This document shows, piece by piece, positions 1 through 8,949 of a stretch of DNA of 64,000 bases (the stretch's first letter is position 1; each line of letters begins with the position of its first letter). The stretch covers positions 1-64,000 of the forward strand of contig NZ_BEWP01000009.1 in the NCBI RefSeq assembly GCF_002723995.1, in the 5' to 3' direction. The stretch is from Gluconobacter kondonii. GTDB lineage: Bacteria > Pseudomonadota > Alphaproteobacteria > Acetobacterales > Acetobacteraceae. A program made the position numbers and the translations under genes. The notes under the pieces were generated by a model that ran no database searches, was not told the DNA's origin, and saw only the letters and a list, made by a program, of their open reading frames with translations.

Positions 1-2
1 CC

Positions 3-3000
3 ATCGGTCTGACCGACTGGAACACTGTAGCCGGGGTGATCCGCGCCCATCTGGCGGCGCGCGAGGCCGGTCTGCGCCTCCTGCCCGGATGCCGCCTCGC
101 TTTGCGCGATGGCAGCGCGCTCCTGGCCTATCCCCGCAATCGCGCGGGTTGGGCGGGTCTGTGCCAGCTCCTGACGCTTGGTCATCACCGAGGCGAGCGG
201 GACGTGTTTCTTCTGGGCTGGGAGGATCTCGTAGCAGCGGCACCAGACCTCCTCCTGATCCTGTTACCGCCCGAGGATCTGGCTGCGCTTCCCGGGCACG
301 TTCAGAGCCTGCTGGATCTGCCCGGACACAGGGAAGACGAAGAAGAGATCCGGTTTCTCGCGCTGACGCTGCTCCGGCAGCCGGGAGATCTGGCGCGGCT
401 TCACGCACTCGCGGCGTTCAGTGCGGCACAAGGTCTGGCCTGCGTGACGACAGGAGATGTTCTCTACCACGATGCGCGCCGGCACGTTCTTCAGGACGTG
501 GTCACGGCGATCCGGGAAGGCTGCACTGTCGATGCTCTCGGCAACCGCCGGCACGTTCATGCCGATCGCTATCTGAAAGCCCCGGAAGAGCAGGCCCGCC
601 TCTTCGCCGCCTTTCCGGACGCTCTGGCCAACACGCGGCGGATTGCCGAGGCCTGCGCCTTCAGTCTCGATGATCTCACCTATCAGTATCCGACCGAAAC
701 CGAGCGCACAGGCGAAAGCGCGCAGGAGACCCTGACACGTCTGGTCCAGACCGCACTGCCGCGTCGCTACCCGGCCGGGGCGCCGCCTGAGGTCGAGACG
801 CAGATCGCCCACGAACTGAGGCTGATCGGCTCTCTCGCCTACGCGCCGTATTTCCTGACAGTGAACACCATTGTCCGTCATGCCCGCTCGCTTGGGATAG
901 TCTGTCAGGGGCGGGGATCGGCCGCGAACTCGGCCGTCTGCTACGTCCTGGGAATCACCAGTATTGACCCGGTCCGCTCGGGTCTTCTGTTCGAGCGCTT
1001 CATCTCGGCCGAACGGCAGGAACCGCCCGACATCGACGTGGATTTCGAAAGCGACCGCCGAGAGGAAGTGATCCAGTGGATCTATCGTCACTATGGTCGC
1101 CATCGCGCGGCCCTGTGTGCGACCGTGCAGCGTTATCAGCCCAAAGGCGCGTTGCGCGAGGTCGGCAAGGTGCTCGGGCTGCCAGAGGATCTGACCGGCC
1201 AGCTTTCCAAACATATTGCCTCATCCCTGCCGGATCCGGACCTGTGCAAGACGCGCGCTGCCGACCTTGGCCTGAACCTGAAAGACAGACGCCTCAGCCT
1301 GACGTTTCATCTCGCCCGTCAGCTTCTCGGCTTCCCGCGCCAGCTTGGAACGCATCCGGGCGGATTTGTGCTGACCGAGGATCGGCTGGACGAACTTGTT
1401 CCCCTGCTGCCGACCGCCATGGACGGACGTCAGATTATTGTCTGGGACAAAGACGATATTGACGTGCTGCGCTTCATGAAGGTGGACGTTCTGGGTCTGG
1501 GAATGCTCGGCTGTCTGCGTCGCGGGTTCGAGCTGCTGCACACCGTGTATCAGACCCGCATGGACTTGGCTTCGATCCCGGCCGAGGATCCGCAGACCTA
1601 TCGCATGATCCAGAAAGCCGACACGCTCGGGACATTCCAGATTGAAAGCCGGGCGCAGATGTCGATGCTGCCGCGCATGAAGCCCAGGACTTTCTATGAT
1701 CTGGTGATACAGGTCGCGATTGTCCGGCCCGGGCCAATCCAGGGAGATATGGTTCATCCCTATCTCCGCAGGAGAGAGAAACTGGAGCCTGTCACCTATC
1801 CGTCCGAGACCCTACGCGGGATCCTTGGCAAAACACTGGGCGTGCCGCTCTTTCAGGAACAGGCCATGCAGGTCGCGATCCACTGCGCGGGCTTCACGCC
1901 AGGCGAGGCGGATCAGCTCCGTCGCGCCATGGCCACGTTCAAGATGACAGGGGGCGTGTCGCCGTTTCGGGACAAGCTGGTGAACGGGATGCTGGCCAAC
2001 GGCTACGAGCAGGACTTTGCCGAACAGACGTTCAGCCAGCTCGAAGGCTTTGGAAGCTATGGCTTCCCCGAAAGCCACGCCGCCTCGTTCGCCTTGATCG
2101 CCTATGCGTCGGCCTGGATGAAATGCCATTATCCGGATGTGTTCTGTGCTGCCTTGCTAAACAGCCAGCCTATGGGGTTTTATGCGCCTTCGCAGATTGT
2201 TCAGGACGCGCAACGCCATGGCGTCGAGGTCCGTCCTATCTGTATCAATGCCTCACGATGGGATTGCATCCTGGAGCGCGGCCGGAATGGACGGTACGCG
2301 GCTGTTCGACTGGGGTTCAGGATGGTGCGCGGGTTGGCGAACGGCCATGGTGCCGCCCTGATCGCGTCTCGGATGCCGGATTACGAGAGTGTTGACGATG
2401 TGTGGCGCCGTGCCGATGTGCCGGTCTCGGCCCTGGAATGTCTGGCAGAAGCAGACGCCTTCCGGGTGTTTGGACAGATGCGCCGTGCTGCGCTCTGGTC
2501 AATCAAGGGGCTCGCGGACACGGCCCTGCCGTTGTTCGAAGCGGCGGATCGCGGGCGGAACTTTCCGCTGCCGGAGGTGATCGAGCCGGAGATTGTCCTG
2601 CCGCAGATGTCAGAACGGGCGTCGGTGCATGAGGACTATCGGGCGACAGGACTCAGTCTGAACGGTCATCCCGTCGCGTTTCTAAGGGAGGGACTGCGAA
2701 AAGAAGGGATCGTTCGTTGCGGGGATCTGCCGTATCTGCGGGATGGGCGTCGGATCCAGCTTACAGGTCTTGTCCTGATGCGGCAGCGGCCAGGAACAGC
2801 GAACGGCACCACGTTCGTGACCATCGAGGACGAAACCGGCACAGCCAATCTGATTGTCTGGAAGGACGTGCAGGAGAAATACCGCCGTCCTCTTCTCGCG
2901 TCCCGTCTTCTGGCCTGTAAAGGGCGGCTTCAGAAGGAAGGCGATGTGATCCATGTCGTTGTGCTCAGCCTGGAAGACCGAACGCCGTTGCTTCTGGGAT

Positions 3001-3032
3001 CTGAACTGCTCAAAGCACGCGATTTTCGATAG
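3..3032 (+). CDS. dnaE2: Error-prone DNA polymerase III alpha subunit DnaE2 (5' end outside window)
   Basis: The frame is open from the window edge ([11 protein letters not shown]...), so the GTG at 36 is not the true start. About 70-80 N-terminal residues of the PHP domain are missing compared with the usual ~1,080. Visible parts in order are the PHP remainder, the polymerase core with [10 protein letters not shown]-type and GRGSAANS motifs, [14 protein letters not shown], and a C-terminal OB fold ([15 protein letters not shown]). DnaE2 (ImuC) works with ImuA/ImuB in SOS-induced translesion synthesis and mutagenesis. Those partners would lie upstream, outside the window. Stop at 3032, followed by a hairpin terminator. 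The family call is secure. Whether the gene is SOS-controlled cannot be seen because its promoter is missing. Confidence 0.95.
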   Translation: MGLTDWNTVAGVIRAHLAAREAGLRLLPGCRLALRDGSALLAYPRNRAGWAGLCQLLTLGHHRGERDVFLLGWEDLVAAAPDLLLILLPPEDLAALPGHVQSLLDLPGHREDEEEIRFLALTLLRQPGDLARLHALAAFSAAQGLACVTTGDVLYHDARRHVLQDVVTAIREGCTVDALGNRRHVHADRYLKAPEEQARLFAAFPDALANTRRIAEACAFSLDDLTYQYPTETERTGESAQETLTRLVQTALPRRYPAGAPPEVETQIAHELRLIGSLAYAPYFLTVNTIVRHARSLGIVCQGRGSAANSAVCYVLGITSIDPVRSGLLFERFISAERQEPPDIDVDFESDRREEVIQWIYRHYGRHRAALCATVQRYQPKGALREVGKVLGLPEDLTGQLSKHIASSLPDPDLCKTRAADLGLNLKDRRLSLTFHLARQLLGFPRQLGTHPGGFVLTEDRLDELVPLLPTAMDGRQIIVWDKDDIDVLRFMKVDVLGLGMLGCLRRGFELLHTVYQTRMDLASIPAEDPQTYRMIQKADTLGTFQIESRAQMSMLPRMKPRTFYDLVIQVAIVRPGPIQGDMVHPYLRRREKLEPVTYPSETLRGILGKTLGVPLFQEQAMQVAIHCAGFTPGEADQLRRAMATFKMTGGVSPFRDKLVNGMLANGYEQDFAEQTFSQLEGFGSYGFPESHAASFALIAYASAWMKCHYPDVFCAALLNSQPMGFYAPSQIVQDAQRHGVEVRPICINASRWDCILERGRNGRYAAVRLGFRMVRGLANGHGAALIASRMPDYESVDDVWRRADVPVSALECLAEADAFRVFGQMRRAALWSIKGLADTALPLFEAADRGRNFPLPEVIEPEIVLPQMSERASVHEDYRATGLSLNGHPVAFLREGLRKEGIVRCGDLPYLRDGRRIQLTGLVLMRQRPGTANGTTFVTIEDETGTANLIVWKDVQEKYRRPLLASRLLACKGRLQKEGDVIHVVVLSLEDRTPLLLGSELLKARDFR

Positions 3033-3039
3033 GAAGGGT

Positions 3040-3062
3040 AATCGGTGCGGCCGATTTTATTT
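3040..3062 (+). terminator. Rho-independent terminator after dnaE2
   Basis: AATCGG and CCGATT pair around a 5-nt loop and are followed by a T-rich run (TTTATTT). It starts 8 bp after the dnaE2 stop. Confidence 0.6.
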
Positions 3063-3254
3063 CAGAAATAAATAGATGCCTGTTGATGTTGATCCTGTGG
3101 CGTTGTGGGCAGAGCGGCGCCCTGTGGTCAGCCTGCAGGGCTGTCCATCAGGACGCGAGCGACCGTGAAACGGCTGTCCATAAATCCATAGGCTTTACTT
3201 TCACATCGAAACTCAACCAGATTGTTCTCCGACATCGAACTGGTCGTCCGTTTG

Positions 3255-3422
3255 TCAGTGATCCTTTTCACGCTTGAGCTTTTGAATGTTCGGCCAGCAC
3301 CAAACGAAGCCAAGCCAAATGGCGACTAGCGCTAAACAACCACACCAGAAATAACCAAGGCCGCCGTCAAGCAGGTTAAACCATCTGTGTATCCAATCGT
3401 TAGGGATCAGCTCTACATTCAT
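3255..3422 (-). CDS. Small single-pass membrane protein, 55 aa
   Basis: An ATG at 3422 opens a 55-codon frame ending in TGA at 3255. The product starts MNVELIPNDWIHRW, has a Trp/Cys-rich hydrophobic segment at about residues 22-44 (GYFWCGCLALVAIWLGFVW) and ends in a charged tail (KLKREKDH). An AAGGA ribosome site lies about 8 nt before the start. It is the third gene in line after the lipoprotein (4043-4870) and the soluble protein (3531-4016), all on the minus strand, so it may be co-transcribed. No family recognised. Confidence 0.55.
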   Translation of the reverse strand: MNVELIPNDWIHRWFNLLDGGLGYFWCGCLALVAIWLGFVWCWPNIQKLKREKDH

Positions 3423-3530
3423 AATTTGGTCCTTTCCGTCGAATGGTTGCCAGTCATGGCCGTCATCCTTGAATGATTAGATTATTAGCCCGGGTTCCCC
3501 CAGTTATAATCCCTCATTCTGTTCCGCGTA

Positions 3531-4016
3531 TCATTCGTGCCGATCTTGCGATGCTTTAAGCGTTACGACTGATACGCGAGCGTTCGCGTAGGGTGTGGCG
3601 GACGGATCTGGATGCGTGATGATGTCTGAACCGGCAGCGGTAGCAAGTAATGTGCCAAAATATGGATCATTTTCTTCTGCGATCGAGAGCACCTCGTTCG
3701 CGCTGACGGGCGCGCCAAACTCTTTCCCGAGCTTGCTCAGGATATAATTGTCCAGCACCGCATGAATCATGAATGGCTGGTTCCGAAGAGACAGCAGAGC
3801 TAACAGATTCTCTGGCATATCGTCGTCAGGCTCAGCATCCATGACGGCATCCACGTTATCAAGAAGAACGTGGAGCACCACACCATATACAGTGATCTCC
3901 AACGCACGCTGCGCCTCTGTCTCCGTATTATTCACGGCTGCATTCCCTGTTCGCTGCACGACATCAGTTAGACTTTGTGTTGGGAAACATTCCTTTCCCA
4001 ACATACTTTTCATCAC
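3531..4016 (-). CDS. Hypothetical soluble acidic protein, 161 aa
   Basis: Starts MMKS (ATG at 4016, or the second ATG one codon later). It has no signal peptide or membrane segment. The acidic middle (AVMDAEPDDDMPENLLALL) suggests a globular helical protein. It lies 26 bp downstream of the lipoprotein gene on the same strand, so the two probably form an operon. I do not recognise a family. The product may be plasmid-specific. Confidence 0.6.
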   Translation of the reverse strand: MMKSMLGKECFPTQSLTDVVQRTGNAAVNNTETEAQRALEITVYGVVLHVLLDNVDAVMDAEPDDDMPENLLALLSLRNQPFMIHAVLDNYILSKLGKEFGAPVSANEVLSIAEENDPYFGTLLATAAGSDIITHPDPSATPYANARVSVVTLKASQDRHE

Positions 4017-4042
4017 CGTAGCTCAGCCGGGTCTGAAAATAC

Positions 4043-4870
4043 CTACTTCGCTTTGCCGGACAACGCCGCCTTATTGGCGGCCACAGCCTTCTGCGAACTG
4101 ATCGAGTTTAGATCGTCTGCCGTTGCGCCCGCCTGAACCTTGGCCTTGCCTGTCTGAACCTGCTGCAAGCCGGTTGTTGCTTCCTGCGCCATATTATCCA
4201 GGCTGATCGCACCGGCTGCTTCCGCCGCCTTCGGCGCAACGGCCTTTTCGTAGATGATTGGTGCACCATCGGCCGTCGTTGTCGGCGCGCCCGGAGCGGG
4301 CGCAGTAGTTTCCACAGGCGCAGGTGCAACAGCCACCGGTGCGGCACTCACAGGCTGACCGGGCTGTGCTGTCACCTCTGCCTGTAGAGACGGTGCGGCC
4401 GGTGCCGCGATAACCGGCGTGCTGTAAGCCGTGCGATTAATGATCAGATGATCGGGTCCGGTGGAATCCGTGGGATCTTTGTCATAGATGTCGACAAGCT
4501 TGTCGTTACTGCCAAAGCAGAACAGAACCGTATGGAGCTGCGGACGGGTTCCAGCCTTCACCGGTGCCCAGATCACCTGAGCCAGACCAAGTGTTGCAAC
4601 GCTGGTGACAACTTCACCCGCCTTCATCGCCGCGCGGCCGCCTGCGGTCAGGCCGGTGGTGTAAATCTTGTAGATATCGCAGGAGCGACCGTTCTTCTGG
4701 ATCGTGCCCTCCGCCTTACCGACCGTGCTGACAACGCCGAAACGGTCCGTGTTCTGGTTGAACTGACTGAGCAATACGGGCTCAGGCGCGGGCATACCGC
4801 TACTGCAAGCCACCAGAAGCAGGAGGGCAGAGCTGGAGAAAAGTGTTTTTGAAATGGCTTTCAGTGTCAT
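4043..4870 (-). CDS. Lipoprotein with Ala/Pro-rich tail
   Basis: ATG at 4870 (a GTG at 4888 also opens the frame) gives a 275-aa protein with a lipoprotein signal peptide ending in LLLVAC-S. The N-terminal half (FGVVSTVGKAEGTI, then Cys-Asp-Ile-Tyr, and TVLFCFGSNDKLVDIYD) resembles the small BamE/SmpA-like lipoprotein fold, but this is a loose impression. Residues ~145-210 are a low-complexity Ala/Pro/Thr linker. The C-terminus is helical and Gln/Ala-rich. It is divergent from the ribbon-helix-helix gene at 5023 and heads a minus-strand operon. It is probably anchored in the outer membrane. A role in transfer or envelope is an inference. Confidence 0.65.
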   Translation of the reverse strand: MTLKAISKTLFSSSALLLLVACSSGMPAPEPVLLSQFNQNTDRFGVVSTVGKAEGTIQKNGRSCDIYKIYTTGLTAGGRAAMKAGEVVTSVATLGLAQVIWAPVKAGTRPQLHTVLFCFGSNDKLVDIYDKDPTDSTGPDHLIINRTAYSTPVIAAPAAPSLQAEVTAQPGQPVSAAPVAVAPAPVETTAPAPGAPTTTADGAPIIYEKAVAPKAAEAAGAISLDNMAQEATTGLQQVQTGKAKVQAGATADDLNSISSQKAVAANKAALSGKAK

Positions 4871-4936
4871 GACGGACCTGTCGATCACGGTCCCTGCCTG
4901 ACCGACAGGGACACAGTATGTTGCGTTATGAAACGT

Positions 4937-4980
4937 AATAACCGATTGCTCTTATACGTCAATAAGCGATTTCGGTTATT
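4937..4980. promoter_or_regulatory. Inverted repeat in divergent promoter region, candidate RHH operator
   Basis: AATAACCGA at 4937-4945 is repeated inverted as TCGGTTATT at 4972-4980, spaced by 26 bp, between the divergent genes starting at 4870 (minus) and 5023 (plus). The downstream gene encodes a ribbon-helix-helix protein, so this is a plausible autoregulatory operator. A TTGACA at 4987-4992 follows it. Confidence 0.4.
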
Positions 4981-5022
4981 ATCAAATTGACACTGACGCC
5001 TGCTCCCGTGTAGCGAGGGTCC

Positions 5023-5208
5023 ATGGGAAGACCACCACTCGATATCAAACTCACATCCGTGCGCCTGAATTCCTCCGCGCGAGAGAGGATTGTTCGTCTT
5101 GTCGGACAAGGCGGTATGGCGGAGTTTATCCGTGAGGCGGTTGAGAAAGAGTTAAAGCGCCGCGAGCAGTCTCTCCGTCGTCAGGGCGATCCGCCTTCAG
5201 ATCCCTGA
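5023..5208 (+). CDS. Ribbon-helix-helix DNA-binding protein, 61 aa
   Basis: The small protein MGRPPLDIKLTSVRLNSSAR has a beta strand with alternating residues (IKLTSVRL) followed by two helices (ARERIVRLVGQGGMAEFIREAVEKELKRRE), the arrangement of a MetJ/Arc-type ribbon-helix-helix fold. GAGGG lies 5 nt before the ATG. The 3' 83 bp overlap antisense with the end of the O-antigen-ligase-like gene. A palindrome upstream (4937-4980) is a likely operator. It is probably a transcriptional regulator or copy-control protein. No toxin partner is adjacent. Confidence 0.65.
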   Translation: MGRPPLDIKLTSVRLNSSARERIVRLVGQGGMAEFIREAVEKELKRREQSLRRQGDPPSDP

Positions 5209-6484
5209 CGGCTTCCGCCAGCCCTGCCCCCAGAAGCAGAAAAGCAATCCCGCCAAGCGACATGTTCAGGAAAGCGCTCTGCGACGACAGAGGCCACTCA
5301 TGCAGGACAGCGGCCCCGAAGAGACCGACGCGCCAGCCAATGTGCGCTGCACAAAGAGCGACCTGCCTCCTGGCGGTTCGTCCCAGAGCAAGCCACCAGC
5401 TTCCGATCATCACAACAAACAGAGCGGCTCCCGGAAATCCGCTGTTTGTGGCGGCTTCGAGCACATGATTATGAGTGTGCTGAACACACACAGACACCCC
5501 GCCTCCGTCCGGTTGCAGATGGCTCGGACCGGGCCTGAGAAACTCTTCAGATCGGCAATAATGCCGGAACGCATCATCCCCCAGTCCCATAGCCGGGTGT
5601 GCTTCGATCATCACGGCCGCCCGGTTGTAGATCTGCCCATACGGGGAACTGGCGAAGTGGGCGAGCTGCGTCTGGGTCTTTGTCACCAGATGCCCGAAAG
5701 CCTCGGGGGACGCGAACGCCAGCATTCCAATGAGAGCCGGACTGACGACCAGAAGTGCGAGCGAAGGACGTCGAAGTGACGGGAGCACCAGGGCACAGAC
5801 GCCGGTGCCGAGAAGAAATGTCGCCAGAGACATCCGCTGGCCAGCCAGAACAAGCAAACCGAGAACCGGCAGCAGGGTCGCCCCCGTCACGAGTGCTTTC
5901 TGCCAGGACCGTTTCACCCGTTCCCCCAACAGCGCCCCAACAAACAGAGCGGCCGGAAGACCCAGCAGTGCAAAAGGCGCAGACACACGCGGCTTGTCAT
6001 AGGGGCCAGTGAGTGTCCCATCACCGAAACGCGGATTTCCAAACAGGTTATGACCCGTCACCGCCTGAAGCAGCATCTGCCCACCCAGATACAGCACGCA
6101 GGCCACGATCAGACGGCGACACCGCGTCCGGGTCCAAGATTTCTGCAACGTCCAAAACGCCAGAGCGAACGCCGCCAGCGGAAACCGGATGGCCAGCAGC
6201 GCCTGAGTGAGGCTGGCCGTCGCCTCGGCCGGAACTGGCAGCTGCCGTGGCAGGGAGCAGAGAAGCAGCCACCCCCACCAGACAAGGGCCGGCCAGACGA
6301 AGCCCTGCCGACACCAGGACCAATCACGGGTCAGGGCGCTCCGAAGCAGAAATCCGACCGCCAGTCCATCCAGACACCCCTCGGCGATACCACGCCAATG
6401 CACCAGAAACAGCGGCAGAAGCAGGGTGGCCAGTGCGCCGAGACGATCAAGAATTCGCAGAAGAGTAGGCTTTGCAACAAACCC
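5126..6484 (-). CDS. O-antigen ligase/polymerase-like membrane protein
   Basis: A polytopic protein of about 452 aa with roughly ten hydrophobic segments. It carries a periplasmic loop with HTHNHVLEAATNSGFPGA, the H-x-H-N...G signature of the Wzy_C/WaaL family. These enzymes move glycan chains from undecaprenyl carriers onto lipid A core, or polymerise them, in the inner membrane. The ATG at 6484 sits 2 bp after the repC stop (TGA-C-ATG), so translation is probably coupled to the replication gene; an in-frame start at 6526 would overlap repC. The 3' end overlaps the RHH gene in antisense. Plasmid carriage suggests envelope glycan modification, perhaps affecting mating or phage recognition (inference). 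Confidence 0.8.
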   Translation of the reverse strand, partial: GFVAKPTLLRILDRLGALATLLLPLFLVHWRGIAEGCLDGLAVGFLLRSALTRDWSWCRQGFVWPALVWWGWLLLCSLPRQLPVPAEATASLTQALLAIRFPLAAFALAFWTLQKSWTRTRCRRLIVACVLYLGGQMLLQAVTGHNLFGNPRFGDGTLTGPYDKPRVSAPFALLGLPAALFVGALLGERVKRSWQKALVTGATLLPVLGLLVLAGQRMSLATFLLGTGVCALVLPSLRRPSLALLVVSPALIGMLAFASPEAFGHLVTKTQTQLAHFASSPYGQIYNRAAVMIEAHPAMGLGDDAFRHYCRSEEFLRPGPSHLQPDGGGVSVCVQHTHNHVLEAATNSGFPGAALFVVMIGSWWLALGRTARRQVALCAAHIGWRVGLFGAAVLHEWPLSSQSAFLNMSLGGIAFLLLGAGLAEAVRDLKADRPDDGETARGALTLSQPPHG

Positions 6485-6488
6485 CATG

Positions 6489-7853
6489 TCAGATCCACGC
6501 CGGCCGGGTTTTGGAGCTTTGCACACCTACGGTCGCGAGCGAGCCACCGGCCTCGGCGAGCATCCCCACTTCCCGGGTGCGATGATCCCGCAATGCATAC
6601 AGGCTGCGATCAAGGAACAGGGTGTTTCGTGCCCCGCGTTCGATTAGGGACCGGAAATAGGCGTCCCGGAACCGGATGACCGCGCCCCGCTCCAGTCGGG
6701 ACGCCATGACGATCACGGCGACAGCCGCCTGCAATCTTCCGAGGACGACGCAAGCCTGCGACCAGGCATGACAGGACACACCCACCTGCCCCGACAGATA
6801 CTCGGCCGCATCGATCAGCTGCTCGGCACTCGGCCGACCCGAAGAACAGAGATCCCGCAGACTGCTGCAGATCTCGAGATAGAACGTCGCTGTCCCCTTG
6901 AATCCGCGCAGCGCCGTCCGGTCATACACGCACGAACGGTCGGACCTGGAGCTTTGCCCTTCACGCCGCATTTCTTCAATGCGAATGCCGCTATCGGCGG
7001 CTACGTGGTCTACTTTTTTAGAAGATTGAATGTTTTTAGTATCTGTATAGTGGGCCCCATTTTGAGTACCCATGGGCCTCATTTCTACTGGATACGGCGT
7101 TGGAAAATCTAGGTTTTCCACAGGCTCTTCATTTCGGTCAGTTTCAGGCTTGGCACATGGTTCGGCGAGAGCCGTAGAAAGGGCCAGCATCTCTCCATAC
7201 AATTGCTCCAGTGGCCCGACCTGGTCCGTTCTGAGACGCGAACGCATGATCCCTGCCGCCTGCTCCATGATCTGCTGAAAGCCACAATCTTCAGACTGTG
7301 CTCGGACCAGATCATTCACGCGCGCAATGCTTTCACGCAAAAACGCGACGCGCTTGCGCAATCGCCGTTGCTCCGTGCTCAATTCCAGAAGGTCAGGCCA
7401 TCGGTAACGCAGGGAAGCCAGATTAAAGCCAACCTGTGTCTGGCCCTCTTCTGCCTGCCACCGTCGACCACGCTGTCCGTTACGGCCATCCTGCGGCACC
7501 AGAAACCGCGCTTCTGCGAGCTCCCGGATGTGCCTCTGCAATGTGCTCCGCGACAGACCTGTCCAGGACATGAGCGTCGTGTTGTGCGCGTAGATGAAGG
7601 GCGTCTCAAGCGTCGTCCAGGCGTCCGGAGAGGTCTTCTCCACCATGATGATCAGCGTCGAGGCTGCTCCCCGGCTGACGGGCAGCGCACCCCGCAGGGA
7701 TTTCAGCATGTTTAGCATATCCCGCTTTCCGGGTTCGGCCGGGACGGGGGTGGTTAGTTCGTCGCGTGCGGCCAGCATGGCCTCACTGATCCGGCGTCGG
7801 CCGCGCCGCGTGCACGGGGCCTGCGCCCTCTGCGTCTGTGCAGAATGCTTCAT
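6489..7853 (-). CDS. repC: RepC-type plasmid replication initiator
   Basis: 454 aa. Residues ~45-125 match the conserved winged-helix N-terminal part of RepC of repABC plasmids: SRGAASTLIIMVEKTSPDAW, then FIYAHNTTLMSWTGLSRSTLQRHIRELAEARFLVPQDGRNG. The middle is helical. The C-terminal part (residues ~320-440) is a second conserved block. In repABC plasmids oriV lies inside repC. An AT-rich stretch within this gene at about 7010-7130 fits that. No repA or repB is adjacent, so this is a stand-alone RepC replicon in this window. The gene is followed by the O-antigen-ligase-like gene with only 2 bp between. Confidence 0.85.
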   Translation of the reverse strand: MKHSAQTQRAQAPCTRRGRRRISEAMLAARDELTTPVPAEPGKRDMLNMLKSLRGALPVSRGAASTLIIMVEKTSPDAWTTLETPFIYAHNTTLMSWTGLSRSTLQRHIRELAEARFLVPQDGRNGQRGRRWQAEEGQTQVGFNLASLRYRWPDLLELSTEQRRLRKRVAFLRESIARVNDLVRAQSEDCGFQQIMEQAAGIMRSRLRTDQVGPLEQLYGEMLALSTALAEPCAKPETDRNEEPVENLDFPTPYPVEMRPMGTQNGAHYTDTKNIQSSKKVDHVAADSGIRIEEMRREGQSSRSDRSCVYDRTALRGFKGTATFYLEICSSLRDLCSSGRPSAEQLIDAAEYLSGQVGVSCHAWSQACVVLGRLQAAVAVIVMASRLERGAVIRFRDAYFRSLIERGARNTLFLDRSLYALRDHRTREVGMLAEAGGSLATVGVQSSKTRPAWI

Positions 7854-7957
7854 TGGTCGGTCCGGTCTGTTTAAAGTGAAAGGACCACCTCACGGCCGGA
7901 CACCAGACAAAACGCTCCCGTTCGCAATTTAGTGCTTGCGTTTCGAAAAGAGCTGAC

Positions 7958-7988
7958 GCTAGATGAATTTACCAATTCATCACCTAGC
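7958..7988. promoter_or_regulatory. Dyad-symmetric site upstream of repC
   Basis: GCTAG-ATGAATT-TACC-AATTCAT-CAC-CTAGC forms a two-part hairpin or palindrome 105 bp upstream of repC. It could be an initiator-binding site, an operator or an RNA hairpin in the repC leader. The rest of 7854-8232 has no convincing gene. Confidence 0.4.
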
Positions 7989-8208
7989 AACTGTTTTGCC
8001 GGAGCCCTGGCTCTTCCGATTTGGCGATCGGATGAGGCGGGGTTTTTGGTATGTGGGCGCTACGTCATCGGGGGTCCTCTGGATCGACTCGCTGGCGCCG
8101 CCCACAGGGACGTCTCCAGACATCCGGGCATCGTGCCTCCGTTCGGGCGCTGTAACAACCTCGAAAGCGCGCTGACAGCGAAAAAACTGTGTAAAAACGG
8201 GCGTTTAG

Positions 8209-8226
8209 TGTGTCCATTTTGGCGCG
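8209..8226. repeat. 18-bp repeat, copy 1
   Basis: TGTGTCCATTTTGGCGCG occurs here, between repC and the lytic transglycosylase gene, and again identically at 54027-54044. Function unknown. The 245 bp around it (7989-8232) otherwise show no supported gene. Confidence 0.5.
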
Positions 8227-8232
8227 CTCTTT

Positions 8233-8949
8233 TCAACTTGTGACGGCCTCCGAAGCCCCGCTGCCCATGCGGCTGGCCACCGTCTGCTGGTACTGACCCA
8301 CCGTCCAGCCGCTCATATTGTTGGCCGCGAGCGTTTTGGCGGAGACATACTGGCTGAGCGGCGTACTCGCATTTGATTCGGTTGCAATGGCCGCGCCGGC
8401 CTTGGTGCCGAACATGTAGGCGCCATACACCTGCGTCCCGGTGGCGGGTGCGCCTATCGAGCGACTCACGGCGGACGCGTAATCGCTGATGATGGCGCTC
8501 GCCACCTTGGCCTGAGCAACGGGATCGGAGCGGTCCGCGGCACTCAGACCGAGTTCTGAGGCATACTGGTTCCAGGTGCCGTCCGTGACCTGCCAGACCC
8601 CCTGAGCACTTGAAGACGTATTCCCGACGTTCTGGAAATGGCTTTCAATCTGCCCGAACGCCGCCAGCGTGTCCGGATTGATCCCTGCCGCCTGCGCCGC
8701 AGCCACCGCGTCAGCCCCATAGGTCTGGGCCATCAGCGTCCCATAGGCATCCGCCGTGCCCCAGGCGCCCTGATACGAGGATGTGGCGGTGGTCCCGCCA
8801 GTTGTCGTCGCGCTCGATGGCCGCGTAAAGACGGGCGATCCGGGCTCCGGGTTGGTCGGCACGATCTGCTCAGGCACTGCCCCGAACGCAGCCGTGGCAG
8901 GAGTGCTCATGCTGAGGGTCAGCAGCGTCAGAACCGGGAAGGCTCTCAC
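8233..8949 (-). CDS. VirB1-like lytic transglycosylase
   Basis: 238 aa with a signal peptide (MRAFPVLTLLTLSMSTPATA-A). A Thr/Ser-rich linker is followed by a lysozyme-like domain with FGQIESHFQNVGNTSSSAQG, where the Glu is the expected catalytic acid, and VWQVTDGTWNQY. It cleaves peptidoglycan in the periplasm to let the secretion channel or pilus through. The GTG at 8949 overlaps the TGA of the preceding gene (GTGA), so the two form an operon driven by the motif promoter at 9452-9477. A second transglycosylase, PilT, lies at 38991. Confidence 0.8.
   Translation of the reverse strand: MRAFPVLTLLTLSMSTPATAAFGAVPEQIVPTNPEPGSPVFTRPSSATTTGGTTATSSYQGAWGTADAYGTLMAQTYGADAVAAAQAAGINPDTLAAFGQIESHFQNVGNTSSSAQGVWQVTDGTWNQYASELGLSAADRSDPVAQAKVASAIISDYASAVSRSIGAPATGTQVYGAYMFGTKAGAAIATESNASTPLSQYVSAKTLAANNMSGWTVGQYQQTVASRMGSGASEAVTS

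Noticed and set aside
264-1214. Long minus-strand frame opposite dnaE2, and similar long shadow frames opposite other genes (for example 47820-48719 opposite the relaxase gene)
   Set aside because: High-GC antisense shadow of a secure coding gene; no ribosome site or protein family.
3132-3235. A 35-codon minus-strand frame (MSENNLVEFRCESKAYGF...) downstream of the 55-aa gene
   Set aside because: No clear ribosome site or recognisable feature; too little evidence to call a gene.
4344-4352. GCACTCACA copy inside the lipoprotein gene
   Set aside because: The following sequence (CTGTGC at the hexamer position) does not fit the pattern and no gene begins there.
4987-5016. TTGACA with TAGCGA 18 bp downstream as a promoter for the RHH gene
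   Set aside because: The -10 would overlap the ribosome site and leave almost no leader; kept only as a TTGACA note in the operator entry.
5049-5055. ACTCACA in the start region of the RHH gene
   Set aside because: Preceded by AA instead of GC, inside coding sequence, and no fitting hexamer.
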